Assembly: GCA_019454225.1 (NCBI GenBank)
Contig: CP075370.1
Location: 2,160,001-2,224,000 of the forward strand
Reading direction: 5' to 3'
DNA: 64,000 bases
From: Paracoccaceae bacterium
GTDB taxonomy: Bacteria > Pseudomonadota > Alphaproteobacteria > Rhodobacterales > Rhodobacteraceae
Shown here: piece by piece, positions 36,625 through 47,824 of the stretch
Layout of the letters: each line of letters opens with the position of its first letter
Position numbering within the stretch: position 1 is the stretch's first letter
The notes under the pieces: generated by a model
The model's input: the letters and a program-made list of their open reading frames with translations, nothing else
What the model was told of the DNA's origin: nothing
The model's database searches: none
Made by a program: the position numbers and the translations under genes

Positions 36625-37224
36625 ATGACCGCCGCCCTTCAGGAACTGGCCGCCCATCTGGAACTTCGCCGTCCCGATGCCGTGTCCTCGACGCATGTCG
36701 CGCATGGCGAACTGACGGTCGAGGTGACGCTGCCGCATCTGTCGGCCTTCATCGAGTATCTCAAGACCGATGCCGCCTGCCGCTTCACCTCGCTCGTCGA
36801 CATCACGGCGATCGACCATCCCGACCGTCCGGCGCGGTTCGATGTGGTCTATCATTTCCTGTCGATGTACCGGAACCACCGCATCCGGGTGAAGGTGCCC
36901 GTCCATGAGGACGAGATGGTGCCGTCGGTGTCCGCGATCCACCCGTCCGCCGACTGGTTCGAGCGCGAGGTGTTCGACATGTTCGGCATCCTGTTCTCGG
37001 GTCACCCCGACCTGCGGCGCCTGCTGACCGACTACGGGTTCCGTGGCCACCCGCTGCGCAAGGACTTTCCCACCACCGGCTATACCGAGGTGCGCTGGGA
37101 CGAGGCGCAGAAGCGCGTGGTCTATGAGCCCGTGAAACTGGTGCAGGAATACCGCCAGTTCGATTTTCTCAGCCCGTGGGAGGGCGCGCAATACGTCCTG
37201 CCGGGCGACGAGAAGAAGGGCTGA
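36625..37224 (+). CDS. nuoC: NADH-quinone oxidoreductase subunit C
   Basis: 199 residues. The 30-kDa subunit of the peripheral arm that clamps NuoD and NuoB. The signature is intact: [19 protein letters not shown] followed by [21 protein letters not shown]. The C terminus [14 protein letters not shown] is typical of alphaproteobacterial NuoC. Five bases after nuoB; followed not by nuoD but by a sulfotransferase gene six bases on. Confidence 0.97.
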   Translation: MTAALQELAAHLELRRPDAVSSTHVAHGELTVEVTLPHLSAFIEYLKTDAACRFTSLVDITAIDHPDRPARFDVVYHFLSMYRNHRIRVKVPVHEDEMVPSVSAIHPSADWFEREVFDMFGILFSGHPDLRRLLTDYGFRGHPLRKDFPTTGYTEVRWDEAQKRVVYEPVKLVQEYRQFDFLSPWEGAQYVLPGDEKKG

Positions 37225-37229
37225 GGCGC

Positions 37230-38105
37230 GTGGGCGGCGAGCCGACCATTCTTCTGGGCGTGGGCGCGACCAAGGCGGGCACCACATGGCTGTGGGACCA
37301 TCTGGCCGCGCACCCCGATTGCCATGCGCGGGCGATCAAGGAACTGCACTATTTCGACACGCTGGAGAACAACACCTTCGGCCGCCAGATCAAGCTGCAG
37401 GAGGCGCGCGCCGAAAAGCTGGCCGCGTCGGGCCGGGGCGACGCCGCGCTGCAGGCGCAGCGCCGTGCCGATGTTGCGGAATGGATCGCGGTGCTGCGCC
37501 GCAGGGTCGAGGATATCCCGGCCTATCTTGCCTATCTGTTCGGCGGCGCGCGGGCCGGGCGGCGGCTGGTGATGGACGTGACGCCCGCCTATGCCAGCCT
37601 GCCCGAGCAGCGGTTGCGGCAGATGGCCGGCATGGCGGCGGATGTGCGCGTCCTCTATCTGATGCGCGACCCGGTGTCCCGCTTCTGGAGCCATGTGCGC
37701 ATGATCGCCGAACGCATGACAAAGGTCGCGGCAGAGGTTCCGGATGCGGCGCGGGCGCTGCTGGACGCCATTCTGGACGGCCGGCCCTCGGCGGCGGTGG
37801 ACCGGGGTGACTATGCCGGGGCCCTGGCGCGGCTGGATGCCGCCGTGGCGCCCGGGCGGTTCCTGGCGATGTTCCAGGAAGACCTGATGACCGCGCCGGG
37901 CTATGCGCGGCTGTGCACGTTCCTGGGTATCCGGCAGGGCAACCCGGATTTCGGGCGCCGCGTCTTCGCGTCGGCGCCCGTCGAGATGACCGATGCGCAG
38001 CGCGCGCGCCTGCGCGCCCTGCTGGCCCCGCAATATGCGGCGGTGGCGCGGCGGCATACCCTGCCCGCCGCCTGGCGGCAAAACATGGACGAGGTGAGCG
38101 GATGA
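37230..38105 (+). CDS. Sulfotransferase domain protein inserted between nuoC and nuoD
   Basis: 291 residues, GTG start at 37230 five bases past the nuoC stop, with GAAGGG upstream. The PAPS 5'-phosphosulfate loop is [20 protein letters not shown] (Lys15) and the 3'-phosphate motif [10 protein letters not shown] lies near 150. Such enzymes move sulfate from PAPS to carbohydrates or small molecules in the cytosol. The last four bases overlap the nuoD start (ATGA), so nuoD translation is coupled to it. It has no known link with complex I. Base composition matches the neighbours. Acceptor unknown. Confidence 0.85.
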   Translation: MGGEPTILLGVGATKAGTTWLWDHLAAHPDCHARAIKELHYFDTLENNTFGRQIKLQEARAEKLAASGRGDAALQAQRRADVAEWIAVLRRRVEDIPAYLAYLFGGARAGRRLVMDVTPAYASLPEQRLRQMAGMAADVRVLYLMRDPVSRFWSHVRMIAERMTKVAAEVPDAARALLDAILDGRPSAAVDRGDYAGALARLDAAVAPGRFLAMFQEDLMTAPGYARLCTFLGIRQGNPDFGRRVFASAPVEMTDAQRARLRALLAPQYAAVARRHTLPAAWRQNMDEVSG

Positions 38106-39313
38106 TGGACGGTGGCTTTGACGACGCCCTGACCGGCGAACAGAAGATCCGCAACTTCAACATCAACTTCGGGCCGCAGCACCCTGCGGCACATGGTGTC
38201 CTGCGTCTGGTGCTGGAACTTGACGGCGAGATCGTCGAACGCTGCGACCCGCATATCGGGCTGCTGCACCGTGGCACCGAGAAGCTGATGGAAAGCCGCA
38301 CCTATCTGCAGAACCTGCCCTATTTCGACCGGCTGGACTATGTGGCGCCGATGAACCAGGAACACGCCTGGTGTCTGGCGATCGAGCGTCTGACGGGTGT
38401 GCAGGTTCCGCGCCGCGCCAGCCTCATCCGGGTTCTGTATTCCGAGATCGGGCGCGTCCTGAACCACCTGCTGAACGTCACGACCCAGGCGATGGACGTG
38501 GGCGCGCTGACCCCGCCGCTCTGGGGGTTCGAGGAGCGCGAGAAGCTGATGGTGTTCTACGAACGCGCCTGCGGGGCGCGTCTGCATGCCGCCTATTTCC
38601 GCCCCGGCGGCGTGCATCAGGACCTGACGCCCGACCTGATCGATGACATCGACGCCTGGGCCGAGGCATTTCCGAAGGTTCTGGACGACATCGACACGCT
38701 GCTGACCGAGAACCGCATCTTCAAGCAGCGCAACGCCGACATCGGCGTGGTGACCGAAGAGGATATCCAGGCTTGGGGCTTTTCCGGCGTGATGGTGCGG
38801 GGGTCGGGCCTCGCCTGGGACCTGCGGCGCGCGCAGCCCTACGAGTGCTATGACGAGTTCGATTTCAAGATTCCCGTCGGCAAGAACGGCGACTGCTATG
38901 ACCGCTATCTGTGCCGGATGCAGGAAATGCGGGAATCGACGGCGATCATCCGCCAGGCCATCGCGAAACTGCGCGTGGAACCCGGCGACGTGCTGGCGCG
39001 CGGCAAGATCACGCCGCCCCGCCGCGCCGAGATGAAGACCTCGATGGAGGCGCTGATCCATCACTTCAAGCTCTACACCGAAGGGTTCCATGTGCCAGCG
39101 GGCGAGGTCTACGCCGCCGTCGAGGCGCCCAAGGGCGAATTCGGCGTCTACCTGGTGGCCGACGGCACCAACCGCCCCTACCGCGCCAAGATCCGCGCGC
39201 CCGGGTTCCTGCACCTGCAGGCGATGGACTATATCTGCAAGGGTCACCAGCTGGCCGATGTGTCGGCGATCATCGGCACGATGGACGTGGTGTTCGGGGA
39301 GATCGACCGGTGA
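38102..39313 (+). CDS. nuoD: NADH-quinone oxidoreductase subunit D
   Basis: 403 residues. The 49-kDa subunit that forms the quinone cavity with Nuo[43 protein letters not shown] and [12 protein letters not shown] are all present, with the His and Tyr ([16 protein letters not shown]) used in quinone binding. Two ATGs in tandem at 38102 and 38105; the first gives the coupled ATGA overlap. C-terminal [12 protein letters not shown] is the normal end. Confidence 0.98.
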   Translation: MMDGGFDDALTGEQKIRNFNINFGPQHPAAHGVLRLVLELDGEIVERCDPHIGLLHRGTEKLMESRTYLQNLPYFDRLDYVAPMNQEHAWCLAIERLTGVQVPRRASLIRVLYSEIGRVLNHLLNVTTQAMDVGALTPPLWGFEEREKLMVFYERACGARLHAAYFRPGGVHQDLTPDLIDDIDAWAEAFPKVLDDIDTLLTENRIFKQRNADIGVVTEEDIQAWGFSGVMVRGSGLAWDLRRAQPYECYDEFDFKIPVGKNGDCYDRYLCRMQEMRESTAIIRQAIAKLRVEPGDVLARGKITPPRRAEMKTSMEALIHHFKLYTEGFHVPAGEVYAAVEAPKGEFGVYLVADGTNRPYRAKIRAPGFLHLQAMDYICKGHQLADVSAIIGTMDVVFGEIDR

Positions 39314-39315
39314 CG

Positions 39316-39408
39316 ATGATCGGCATCCTGCCCTTCGCGGTGATCGTGATCCTGTCGATGCCCGTGGCCGTGCCCTTCGTGGCCGCCGCCATGATCCTGA
39401 GGTTCTGA
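39316..39408 (+). CDS. 30-residue hydrophobic peptide gene
   Basis: ATG two bases after the nuoD stop; the product is a single predicted membrane helix (IGILPFAVIVILSMPVAVPF) ending in ILRF. It ends three bases before the next start, leaving no unexplained gap in the operon, which is the main argument for its being real. Single-helix peptides of this size are common accessory subunits in respiratory complexes; role unknown. Confidence 0.5.
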   Translation: MIGILPFAVIVILSMPVAVPFVAAAMILRF

Positions 39409-39411
39409 CCG

Positions 39412-39777
39412 ATGACCGGCAACGCCGCCCTGCTGCTCGCGACGCTCTGCATGGTCCTGACCGGCGGTTTCGGCGTGCTGTTCGCGCTGAACCCCGAAAA
39501 GGGTATGAAGGCGGCGTCGCACTGGCCCGCGCAGTTGCCGCTTGTCATGTCGGACCGCTACATCGGGACCGCCTTTCTGCTGCTGGGCGTGCTGCTCTGG
39601 GGCGACTGGTGGCTGCTGGCATGGTTCCTGGCGGTGGTCGGGATCGCCGGGTTCGGTGACGTGTTCATCTATCTCCGCGCCGGGCGGCCCCACGGGCCGC
39701 ATCTGGTGGCGGCCCTGCTTTACCTTTCGGCGGCCGGTCTTGCGCTGGCGGCCCACATGACGAACGGAACGCCCTGA
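39412..39777 (+). CDS. Small integral membrane protein, unknown function
   Basis: 121 residues with about four membrane helices (6-27, 51-68, 69-86, 97-115). A conserved-looking polar segment [25 protein letters not shown] sits between helices 1 and 2. The layout recalls DUF4267-type proteins, but this is not certain. Its stop overlaps the nuoE start by one base, so it is translated with complex I genes. Confidence 0.7.
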   Translation: MTGNAALLLATLCMVLTGGFGVLFALNPEKGMKAASHWPAQLPLVMSDRYIGTAFLLLGVLLWGDWWLLAWFLAVVGIAGFGDVFIYLRAGRPHGPHLVAALLYLSAAGLALAAHMTNGTP

Positions 39778-40964
39778 TGCTGCGCCGCCTGCACCCCCAC
39801 CAGCCCGCAAGTTTCGCCTTCACCCCGGCCAATGAGGCCTGGGCGCGCGCGCAGATGACCAAGTACCCCGAAGGGCGGCAGGCATCGGCGATCATCCCGC
39901 TTCTGTGGCGCGCGCAGGAGCAGGAAGGCTGGCTGTCCCGTCCCGCCATCGAATACGTCGCCAAGATGCTGGACATGGCCTATATCCGGGCGCTGGAAGT
40001 CGCCACCTTCTACTTCATGTTCCAGCTGCAACCGGTTGGTTCTGTGGCCCATATCCAGATCTGCGGCACCACGTCCTGCATGATCTGCGGCGCCGAGGAC
40101 CTGGTTGCCGTCTGCAAGGAGATGATCAATGCCAAGCCGCATGCGCTGTCGCCGGACGGCCGTTTCAGCTGGGAGGAGGTCGAATGCCTGGGCGCCTGCG
40201 CGAACGCGCCGATGGCGCAGATCGGCAAGGATTACTACGAGGATCTGACCGCCGAAAGACTGCGTGGCCTGATCACCCGTTTCGCGGCGGGCGAGGTGCC
40301 GGTTCCGGGGCCGCAGAACGGCCGCTATGCCGCAGAGCCGCTGACCGGGCTGACGACGCTGCGCGATTTCGAAAGCGGCCGGCGGCAGTACAACGCCAGC
40401 GCGCAGGCGGCGGTCGACCTGGGCGACACGGTCAGGCGGATCGACGGCACCGAGGTGCCGCTGGTGACACCCTGGAAGGGCCGGGCCGATGCCGCGACCC
40501 CCGCCGCCGGTGCGGCCGCCGAGCCGAAGCCCGGCGCGGGCCGCGCCGCCGATGACACCGGCGCGACGGTGCAGGAGGCGCCGGCGCGATCCAGGGGCAG
40601 GCCCGAAGCGGACGGCGATGCACCGAACGCGACACCCGCCGCCACGCCGGGGGCAAAGGCACCCGCCACGACCGGCACGCGGCCGCAGGCGTTGCCGGAG
40701 GCGCGCGGGGGAAAGCCGGACAATCTGAAGGAAATCAAGGGTATCGGCCCGAAACTTGAAGCGCTCTGCCATCGGCTCGGTTTCTTCCACTTCGACCAGA
40801 TCGCGTCCTGGACCGAGGCAGAGATCGCCTGGGTCGATGACAATCTCGAGGGGTTCAAGGGCCGGGTGACCCGGGATGACTGGGTGGCGCAGGCCCGGAT
40901 CCTTGCGGCGGGCGGCGATACGGAATTCTCGAAACGTGTTGAGAAGGGTGGCGTCTACGACTGA
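39777..40964 (+). CDS. nuoE: NADH-quinone oxidoreductase subunit E with long C-terminal extension
   Basis: 395 residues; NuoE core plus extension. Residues 1-165 form the thioredoxin-like 24-kDa subunit whose [2Fe-2S] cluster N1a is held by [10 protein letters not shown] and CLGACANAP. Residues about 185-310 are an Ala/Pro/Gly-rich linker. Residues about 315-380 form a helix-hairpin-helix-like domain beginning [16 protein letters not shown]. Extended NuoE is known in Rhodobacteraceae; it is not a frameshift. The tail domain is 86% identical over 66 residues to the protein encoded next. Confidence 0.96.
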   Translation: MLRRLHPHQPASFAFTPANEAWARAQMTKYPEGRQASAIIPLLWRAQEQEGWLSRPAIEYVAKMLDMAYIRALEVATFYFMFQLQPVGSVAHIQICGTTSCMICGAEDLVAVCKEMINAKPHALSPDGRFSWEEVECLGACANAPMAQIGKDYYEDLTAERLRGLITRFAAGEVPVPGPQNGRYAAEPLTGLTTLRDFESGRRQYNASAQAAVDLGDTVRRIDGTEVPLVTPWKGRADAATPAAGAAAEPKPGAGRAADDTGATVQEAPARSRGRPEADGDAPNATPAATPGAKAPATTGTRPQALPEARGGKPDNLKEIKGIGPKLEALCHRLGFFHFDQIASWTEAEIAWVDDNLEGFKGRVTRDDWVAQARILAAGGDTEFSKRVEKGGVYD

Positions 40965-41014
40965 ACGGCAACCGGCCCGCGGCAAGCTCCGGGCCCCGAA
41001 GGAGACGGCGAAGG

Positions 41015-41605
41015 ATGACGGATGTTCCGATGAAGAACGCCCCTCAACTCTGGGGCTGGCTTGTGGCGGCGGGCGCTGCCGCGACGGGCTTTGGCGCCGC
41101 CGTCGGCCCGGTGGGGCTGTCCTCGGCCGGCGCCGTGATGGTGGCCGCGGTCCTGTTCGTGACGGTCGGGCTGATCCTGGGTATGCCCGCGCGCGAGGAA
41201 GGCGATGACGAAGCCGCCGCGGCAGAGGCGGAGCGGCCGCTGACGCCGTCGATGATGGTTGCGCAGATGTCCCCGGCCGAGACGGCGTGGGTCGAGACCA
41301 GGACGGCGGAATGGACCGCGACGCCCGCCCCGGAGGCCGAGGTTCCGGCACCGGCCCGTCCGCAGGGCCTGAGCGCGGCGCGCGGCGGGCAGGCGGACGA
41401 TCTGAAGCTGATCAAGGGGATCGGGCCGAAGCTTGAACTGCTCTGCCATTCGCTGGGCTACTATCACTTCGACCAGATCGCGGCATGGACGCCCGCCGAG
41501 ATCGCCTGGGTCGATGACAACCTGGAAGGTTTCAAGGGCCGCGTGACGCGCGACGACTGGGTGGCGCAGGCGCGCGTGCTGGCGGCGGGGGGGCAACCCG
41601 CATGA
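41015..41605 (+). CDS. Membrane protein carrying the NuoE-type helix-hairpin-helix domain
   Basis: 196 residues. Two N-terminal membrane helices (about 13-30 and 34-55), an acidic/Ala linker, then the same 66-residue domain as the NuoE tail: [16 protein letters not shown] ... [21 protein letters not shown] (128-193). Linker and domain order copy the end of NuoE, so it probably arose by duplication and gained a membrane anchor. Located between nuoE and nuoF; likely cytoplasmic-facing. It may bind the same partner as the NuoE tail; not shown. GAAGGAG lies upstream of ATG 41015. Confidence 0.85.
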   Translation: MTDVPMKNAPQLWGWLVAAGAAATGFGAAVGPVGLSSAGAVMVAAVLFVTVGLILGMPAREEGDDEAAAAEAERPLTPSMMVAQMSPAETAWVETRTAEWTATPAPEAEVPAPARPQGLSAARGGQADDLKLIKGIGPKLELLCHSLGYYHFDQIAAWTPAEIAWVDDNLEGFKGRVTRDDWVAQARVLAAGGQPA

Positions 41606-41832
41606 CCACCGTGCCCGGTCCCAGCCCCGATGATCTGGCGCGCGTGCGGCAGGCACGGCTGGCGGCCTTCGTGCTGGCCGCGACGATGATCCTGTGGATG
41701 GGCGCGCAGTGGCTGGGCGGGAAACTGGGATGGGAGGCGCGGTTTGCCTTCCTTTTCGATCTGATGGCGATTGCGGCCTTCGTCTGGACGATGGCGGTGA
41801 CATGGCGGCTGTGGCGGCAGCGGCAGAAGTAA
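41602..41832 (+). CDS. DUF5337 family protein
   Basis: 76 residues with two membrane helices (about 19-37 and 46-66) and a basic C terminus (RLWRQRQK). DUF5337 proteins are a Rhodobacteraceae-specific family found inside nuo operons. The ATG overlaps the previous stop by 4 bases and nuoF follows 10 bases on. Role unknown; possibly an assembly factor or small supernumerary subunit. Confidence 0.82.
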   Translation: MTTVPGPSPDDLARVRQARLAAFVLAATMILWMGAQWLGGKLGWEARFAFLFDLMAIAAFVWTMAVTWRLWRQRQK

Positions 41833-41842
41833 GGACAGGACG

Positions 41843-43138
<1,296 letters not shown>

Positions 43139-43143
43139 CAGGA

Positions 43144-43248
43144 ATGGGCCGCGCGGTTCGGGTTCCGGGGATCGTGGCGCTGGCGGCCTTGCCGCCTGCT
43201 GCAACACCGGGCGCCACCGGCCGGTTCCTCGCGAAGGGGGCCGATTGA
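43144..43248 (+). CDS. Possible 34-residue ORF after nuoF
   Basis: ATG five bases after nuoF, ending in a TGA that overlaps the next ATG by one base. The product starts with a basic/hydrophobic stretch (VRVPGIVALAALPPAA). The only ribosome-site candidate (CAGGA) is too close to the ATG. It fills the gap neatly but may be untranslated spacer. Confidence 0.25.
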   Translation: MGRAVRVPGIVALAALPPAATPGATGRFLAKGAD

Positions 43249-43490
43249 TGCGGGCGGTATCCGGCCTCACGCTCGGGATGGCGGCGCTGGCCGCCTGTGC
43301 GGCACCTGTGGCCGAGAGCCCGCGGGGGTCCGGCACCCCGCTGCGCGTCGCGGGGTTGCAGCACTGGCAGGGCGCCGATGCGAAGCGGCTGGCCGATGCG
43401 CGATGCGGGGCAGGGGGCGTGCGGACGTCGATCTATGACCGCTACGATCGCGCGGCCGGCGAATGGGTGTTCCGGGAGGGCTGCCGGTGA
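43248..43490 (+). CDS. Small lipoprotein in the nuo operon
   Basis: 80 residues. Signal GLTLGMAALAAC with lipobox LAAC (Cys17). The mature part includes LRVAGLQHWQGADAKRLADARC and ends VFREGCR, two Cys that may pair. No family recognised. Its stop overlaps the next start. Confidence 0.6.
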   Translation: MRAVSGLTLGMAALAACAAPVAESPRGSGTPLRVAGLQHWQGADAKRLADARCGAGGVRTSIYDRYDRAAGEWVFREGCR

Positions 43491-44371
43491 CAGGGCTCCG
43501 GACCATGGCGCGGCGGGGTCTTGCGGCGATGCGGGCCGCAAGGGCGGCCTTTGCCGTGCCTCCGGCACCGGCGGCAGCCGTCGCCGCCGCGGGTCCGGCA
43601 CGGGTTGCTCCGGCACCCGCTTCCCCGGCTGCCGCCGCCGCACCGGCAGAGCCGCCACCCAAGCCCGCCCGGCGCTTCGGCTATGAGGGCGACGATGTTG
43701 CGGGCGATATCCGGGGCAAGTACGGCTTTCAGGGCGATCTGCTGGATATCTATGCAGGGCATCGTGGCCCGGCGATCAACAAGTGGCACCATTACCTGCC
43801 GATCTATGACCGGCATTTCGCGCGTCGTCGCGGCACCGCCGTGCGGTTCCTGGAAATCGGCGTGGCGCGTGGCGGTTCGCTGCAGATGTGGCGCAGGTAT
43901 CTGGGGGATGACGCGGTGATCTTCGGCATCGACATCCGGCCCGACTGCGCGCGGCTGGACGGGCAGGCGGGCCGCGTGCGCATCGGATCGCAGGATGACG
44001 AGGTCTTCCTGAACGCCGTCGTCGACGAGATGGGCGGCGTGGACGTGGTGCTGGATGACGGCAGCCACATGATGCCGCATGTCCGCAAGACGCTGGCTGT
44101 GCTTTTCCCGCGGCTTGAAACCGGCGGGACCTACATGATCGAGGACATGCACACGGCCTATTGGCCGCGCTGGGGCGGCGGGTTCGGCGTGCCCGAGAAC
44201 GTGTTCCACGACCTGCGCGGCGTGATCGACGACATCCACCACCCCTATCATGGCAAGCCCGAGCAGGCCGCCGGGTTCGGGCGCAGCGTGTCGGGGCTGC
44301 ATGTCTACGATTCGATCATCGTGCTGGACAAGGATCCGGTGCATCCCCCCGTGAACTCGATGGTGGGCTGA
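43487..44371 (+). CDS. Class I SAM-dependent methyltransferase (CmcI-like) in the nuo operon
   Basis: 294 residues from GTG 43487, preceded by GGGAGGG; ATG 43505 is an alternative. Residues about 20-60 are a low-complexity Ala/Pro linker. The Rossmann SAM site is VRFLEIGVARGGSLQMW and IFGIDIRPDC; DVVLDDGSHMMPHV and YMIEDMHTAYW match the cephalosporin hydroxylase/rhamnosyl O-methyltransferase group (PF04989-like). These methylate small molecules or glycans. No substrate can be inferred; no link to complex I is known. Confidence 0.8.
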   Translation: MTGLRTMARRGLAAMRAARAAFAVPPAPAAAVAAAGPARVAPAPASPAAAAAPAEPPPKPARRFGYEGDDVAGDIRGKYGFQGDLLDIYAGHRGPAINKWHHYLPIYDRHFARRRGTAVRFLEIGVARGGSLQMWRRYLGDDAVIFGIDIRPDCARLDGQAGRVRIGSQDDEVFLNAVVDEMGGVDVVLDDGSHMMPHVRKTLAVLFPRLETGGTYMIEDMHTAYWPRWGGGFGVPENVFHDLRGVIDDIHHPYHGKPEQAAGFGRSVSGLHVYDSIIVLDKDPVHPPVNSMVG

Positions 44372-44486
44372 TGGACAGACCGCTGCACCCAACCCTTGCC
44401 GGTTCCGGTCGCCTGGCGGCGGCCTGTCATCGCATAGCAGCCGGGATCCCTTCATGTTTCCGGGCATCCGGAACAAGGAGAATCCG

Positions 44487-44897
44487 ATGAACCGCCCGAT
44501 CCCGACCCTTGCCCTCGTGCTTGCCATGGCGGCGCCGCTGGCGGCTGCCGCACCCGTGCCGCTGGCCGAGGAAAGGCACATCAACGAACAGCTTCTGGCG
44601 GCGCAGGTGGGTGACATTCTGCGCAAGACCTGCCCGGTCGCAAGCGCCCGGATGCTCGTGGTCCTTGGCAAGCTGAACGATCTTGAATCCTACGCCCGCA
44701 AACAGGGCTATTCCGAGACCGAGGTGCGTGCCTTCCTCAAGGACAAGGCCGAGAAGGCGCGCATCCGCAAGCTGGCCGAGGACTATCTGGCGCAGGCCGG
44801 TGCGGTGCAGGGCGATGCCGAAAGCTATTGCCGCGTGGCGCGCGACGAGGTGCGTCGGCGCACGCTGACCGGACAGTTGCTGCGGGTGTCGGGATGA
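44487..44897 (+). CDS. DUF5333 family exported protein
   Basis: 136 residues. Signal peptide LALVLAMAAPLAAAA, cleavage near residue 22. The mature protein is helical with two Cys (KTCPVASARM, ESYCRVARDEV). It matches DUF5333, a family typical of Rhodobacteraceae nuo operons. AAGGAGA is well placed for the ATG; the 115-base gap to the methyltransferase gene shows nothing else. Overlaps the next gene by 4 bases. Function unknown. Confidence 0.8.
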   Translation: MNRPIPTLALVLAMAAPLAAAAPVPLAEERHINEQLLAAQVGDILRKTCPVASARMLVVLGKLNDLESYARKQGYSETEVRAFLKDKAEKARIRKLAEDYLAQAGAVQGDAESYCRVARDEVRRRTLTGQLLRVSG

Positions 44898-45385
44898 CGA
44901 TGCATCTGGCCGAACTCAACGTCGGACGGCTGGTCGCCCCCACCGATGACCCGCGCGTGGCCGAATTCATGGCCGCGCTGGACCGGGTGAACGGTCTGGG
45001 CAAGCGGATGCCGGGGTTCGTCTGGATGATGGAAGGTTCCGGCGAACCGGGCACCGGCAACACCGAGGCCAAGATCGGCGGCGATCCGCAGTATGTGTCG
45101 AACCTGACGGTCTGGGAAAGCGTCGAGACGCTGGAGCATTTCGTCTGGAACACCGTCCACCGCGCGTTCTATGAGCGGCGCCAGGAATGGTTCGAGGTGC
45201 TGGGACAAATGCATTTCGTCATGTGGTGGGTGCCTGCGGGCCACCGGCCCACGCTGGACGAGGCTCTGGAACGGCTGGACCACATGCGGGCGCATGGCGA
45301 CGGCGATTTCGCCTTCGGCTGGAAATATCTGAAAGAGGCGCGGCTGTGGAAAACCCACGGCTGCGCCCAAGTGGCGGCGGAGTAA
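44894..45385 (+). CDS. DUF3291 domain protein
   Basis: 163 residues. Recognisable features: [29 protein letters not shown] at the start, [13 protein letters not shown]-like [16 protein letters not shown], and [24 protein letters not shown]; this is the dimeric alpha/beta-barrel DUF3291 fold related to monooxygenase-like proteins. Cytosolic, activity unknown. Translationally coupled to DUF5333 and four bases before nuoG. Confidence 0.85.
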   Translation: MTMHLAELNVGRLVAPTDDPRVAEFMAALDRVNGLGKRMPGFVWMMEGSGEPGTGNTEAKIGGDPQYVSNLTVWESVETLEHFVWNTVHRAFYERRQEWFEVLGQMHFVMWWVPAGHRPTLDEALERLDHMRAHGDGDFAFGWKYLKEARLWKTHGCAQVAAE

Positions 45386-45389
45386 AGCC

Positions 45390-47414
45390 ATGACCAACCT
45401 CAAGAAAATCAGCATCGACGGGATCGAGGTCGAGGTCGACGGCGCGATGACGATCATCCAGGCGGCGGAAGTGGCCGGGATCGAGATCCCGCGCTTCTGC
45501 TACCACGAACGGCTGACCATCGCGGGCAACTGCCGGATGTGTCTGGTCGAGGTTGTCGGCGGCCCCCCGAAGCCCGCGGCCAGCTGCGCCATGCAGGTGC
45601 GCGACCTGCGCCCCGGTCCGAACGGCGAGGCGCCGGTGGTCAAGACCAACTCGCCGATGGTGAAGAAGGCCCGCGAGGGGGTGATGGAGTTCCTGCTGAT
45701 CAACCATCCGCTCGACTGCCCGATCTGCGACCAGGGCGGCGAATGCGACCTGCAGGATCAGGCGATGGCCTATGGGGTCGACTTCAGCCGCTACCGCGAG
45801 CCGAAGCGTGCCAGCGAAGACCTGAACCTTGGCCCGCTGGTCGAAACCAGGATGACGCGCTGCATCTCCTGCACCCGCTGCGTGCGGTTCACCACCGAAG
45901 TTGCGGGCATCACGCAGATGGGCCAGACCGGCCGGGGCGAGGATGCCGAGATCACCAGCTACCTGAACCAGACGCTGCACTCGAACCTTCAGGGCAATAT
46001 CATCGACCTTTGCCCGGTCGGCGCGCTGACGTCGAAACCCTATGCCTTCACCGCGCGGCCCTGGGAACTGACCAAGACCGAAACCATCGACGTGATGGAT
46101 GCGCTGGGGTCGTCGATCCGCGTCGATACCAAGGGCCGCGAGGTCATGCGCATCCTGCCGCGCAACCATGACGGCGTGAACGAGGAATGGATTTCCGACA
46201 AGACGCGCTTTGTCTGGGACGGGCTGCGTCGGCAGCGGCTGGACCGGCCCTATGTGCGGGTCGACGGGAAACTGAAGCCCGTGACCTGGCCCGAGGCGCT
46301 GGCGGCGGCCGCGCGCGCCATGACGGCGGGAAAGGTTGCGGGGATCGTGGGCGATCTGGCCCCGGTCGAGGCCGCCTTCAGCCTGAAGCGGCTGGTCGAG
46401 GGGCTGGGTGGCAAGGTGGAGTGTCGCACCGACGGCGCGGCGCTGCCCGAGGGCAATCGCGGCGCCTACGCCGGGACCGCGCGGATCGAGGATATCGACA
46501 GCGCCCGGCTGATCATGCTGATCGGCACCAACCCGCGCGACGAGGCGCCGGTGCTGAACGCGCGCATCCGCAAGGCCTGGACCCTCGGCGCCGAGGTCGC
46601 GCTGATCGGACAGCCGGTCGACCTGACCTATGACTATGCCCATCTGGGCAGCGGGCGGGCGGCCCTTGCCGCCTTTGTCGGCAAGGAAAGCTGGGATGAG
46701 GCACGGGCCAGGCCCTCGGTCATCATCCTGGGGCAGGGCGCCCTGACCGGCGCCGATGGCGCCGCGGTGCTGGCCGCGGTCGCGAAGGCGGCCGAGCTTT
46801 CGGGGTCGAAGCTTCTGGTGCTGCATGGCGCCGCGTCGCGCGTCGGGGCGATGGACGTGGGCGCCGTGGCCGAGGGCGGGATTGCGGCGGCGCTGGACGG
46901 GGCCGCGACCGTGTACAACCTCGGTGCGGACGAGATCGACATCCCGCCGGGACCGACGGTGATCTATCAGGGTCATCACGGCGACCGGGGCGCGCATCGC
47001 GCCGACATCATCCTGCCGGGCGCTGCCTGGGTCGAGGAGAACGGCCTGTTCGTCAACACCGAGGGCCGTCCGCAGCTTGCGCTCCGCGCCGGTTTCCCGC
47101 CGGGCGAGGCGAAGGAGAACTGGGCAATCCTGCGCGCGCTGTCGGCCGAGATCGGCCAGACCCTGCCCTGGGACAGCCTTGCCGCGCTGCGCCGGACGCT
47201 GGTGGCCGCGCATCCGCATCTTGGCGAGATCGATTCGGTGCCCGCGAACACGCTTGTCGCCCTGCCGGCCGGAACGCTGGGCAGCGGCGATTTCCCGTCG
47301 GTGGTCACGGACTTCTACCTGACGAACGCGGTCGCCCGCGCATCGGCGCTGATGGCCGAGTGTTCGCGGCTGGCGGCGGGCCGGCAGGCAGCGGCCCCGA
47401 TGGCGGCGGAATGA
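45390..47414 (+). CDS. nuoG: NADH-quinone oxidoreductase subunit G
   Basis: 674 residues. The 75-kDa subunit of the peripheral arm. An N-terminal [2Fe-2S] domain ([25 protein letters not shown]) is followed by the His-Cys cluster region ([19 protein letters not shown]) and a [4Fe-4S] site ([10 protein letters not shown] ... [11 protein letters not shown]). The rest is an inactive molybdopterin-oxidoreductase-like fold with [17 protein letters not shown]. Standard length for alphaproteobacteria. Overlaps the next gene by 4 bases. Confidence 0.97.
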   Translation: MTNLKKISIDGIEVEVDGAMTIIQAAEVAGIEIPRFCYHERLTIAGNCRMCLVEVVGGPPKPAASCAMQVRDLRPGPNGEAPVVKTNSPMVKKAREGVMEFLLINHPLDCPICDQGGECDLQDQAMAYGVDFSRYREPKRASEDLNLGPLVETRMTRCISCTRCVRFTTEVAGITQMGQTGRGEDAEITSYLNQTLHSNLQGNIIDLCPVGALTSKPYAFTARPWELTKTETIDVMDALGSSIRVDTKGREVMRILPRNHDGVNEEWISDKTRFVWDGLRRQRLDRPYVRVDGKLKPVTWPEALAAAARAMTAGKVAGIVGDLAPVEAAFSLKRLVEGLGGKVECRTDGAALPEGNRGAYAGTARIEDIDSARLIMLIGTNPRDEAPVLNARIRKAWTLGAEVALIGQPVDLTYDYAHLGSGRAALAAFVGKESWDEARARPSVIILGQGALTGADGAAVLAAVAKAAELSGSKLLVLHGAASRVGAMDVGAVAEGGIAAALDGAATVYNLGADEIDIPPGPTVIYQGHHGDRGAHRADIILPGAAWVEENGLFVNTEGRPQLALRAGFPPGEAKENWAILRALSAEIGQTLPWDSLAALRRTLVAAHPHLGEIDSVPANTLVALPAGTLGSGDFPSVVTDFYLTNAVARASALMAECSRLAAGRQAAAPMAAE

Positions 47415-47815
47415 CCATGGCGCGCGCCCTGATCCTTGCGCTGTGCCTCGGGGGGGCAGCGGCCTGCGCCCCCGAAGGTGGCGCGGGCGTGGGGCGTGCC
47501 GATTTCTCGCCGCAGTATCAGGGGATCGAGACGGTCCTGCTGGATGGCGATCTGGTGAATTTCCGCGTGGCGATGACGGGCGCGCGGGGGCGTGGGGACG
47601 TGGAAGACTATGCACGCTGCGCCGCGGCTCAGTATGCGTTGATCCGCGGCTTCGGTTTTGCGCGGCATGTGCGCACGGCCGCGGCGGAACGGGGTGGCGT
47701 CTGGCGCGCGGATGCGGTTTACACCGTCTCGCCGTCGCTGCCGCGCGGCATCCGCACGCTTGACGCGGAGGTCGTGGTGCGGGACTGCGGCGCGCAAGGG
47801 ATACCGACGGTATAG
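47411..47815 (+). CDS. Lipoprotein of unknown function between nuoG and nuoH
   Basis: 134 residues, ATG overlapping the nuoG stop. Lipoprotein signal [13 protein letters not shown] with Cys about 16. The mature part is small and folded ([21 protein letters not shown] ... [22 protein letters not shown] ... [11 protein letters not shown]). Similar small lipoproteins occur in this position in related genomes, but no named family was recognised. Confidence 0.7.
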   Translation: MTMARALILALCLGGAAACAPEGGAGVGRADFSPQYQGIETVLLDGDLVNFRVAMTGARGRGDVEDYARCAAAQYALIRGFGFARHVRTAAAERGGVWRADAVYTVSPSLPRGIRTLDAEVVVRDCGAQGIPTV

Positions 47816-47824
47816 GGGCGACGG

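Noticed and set aside
39777-40964. NuoE extension as a frameshift or fusion artefact
   Set aside because: Long NuoE is known in Rhodobacteraceae, the linker is in frame and the tail domain is conserved in the neighbour.
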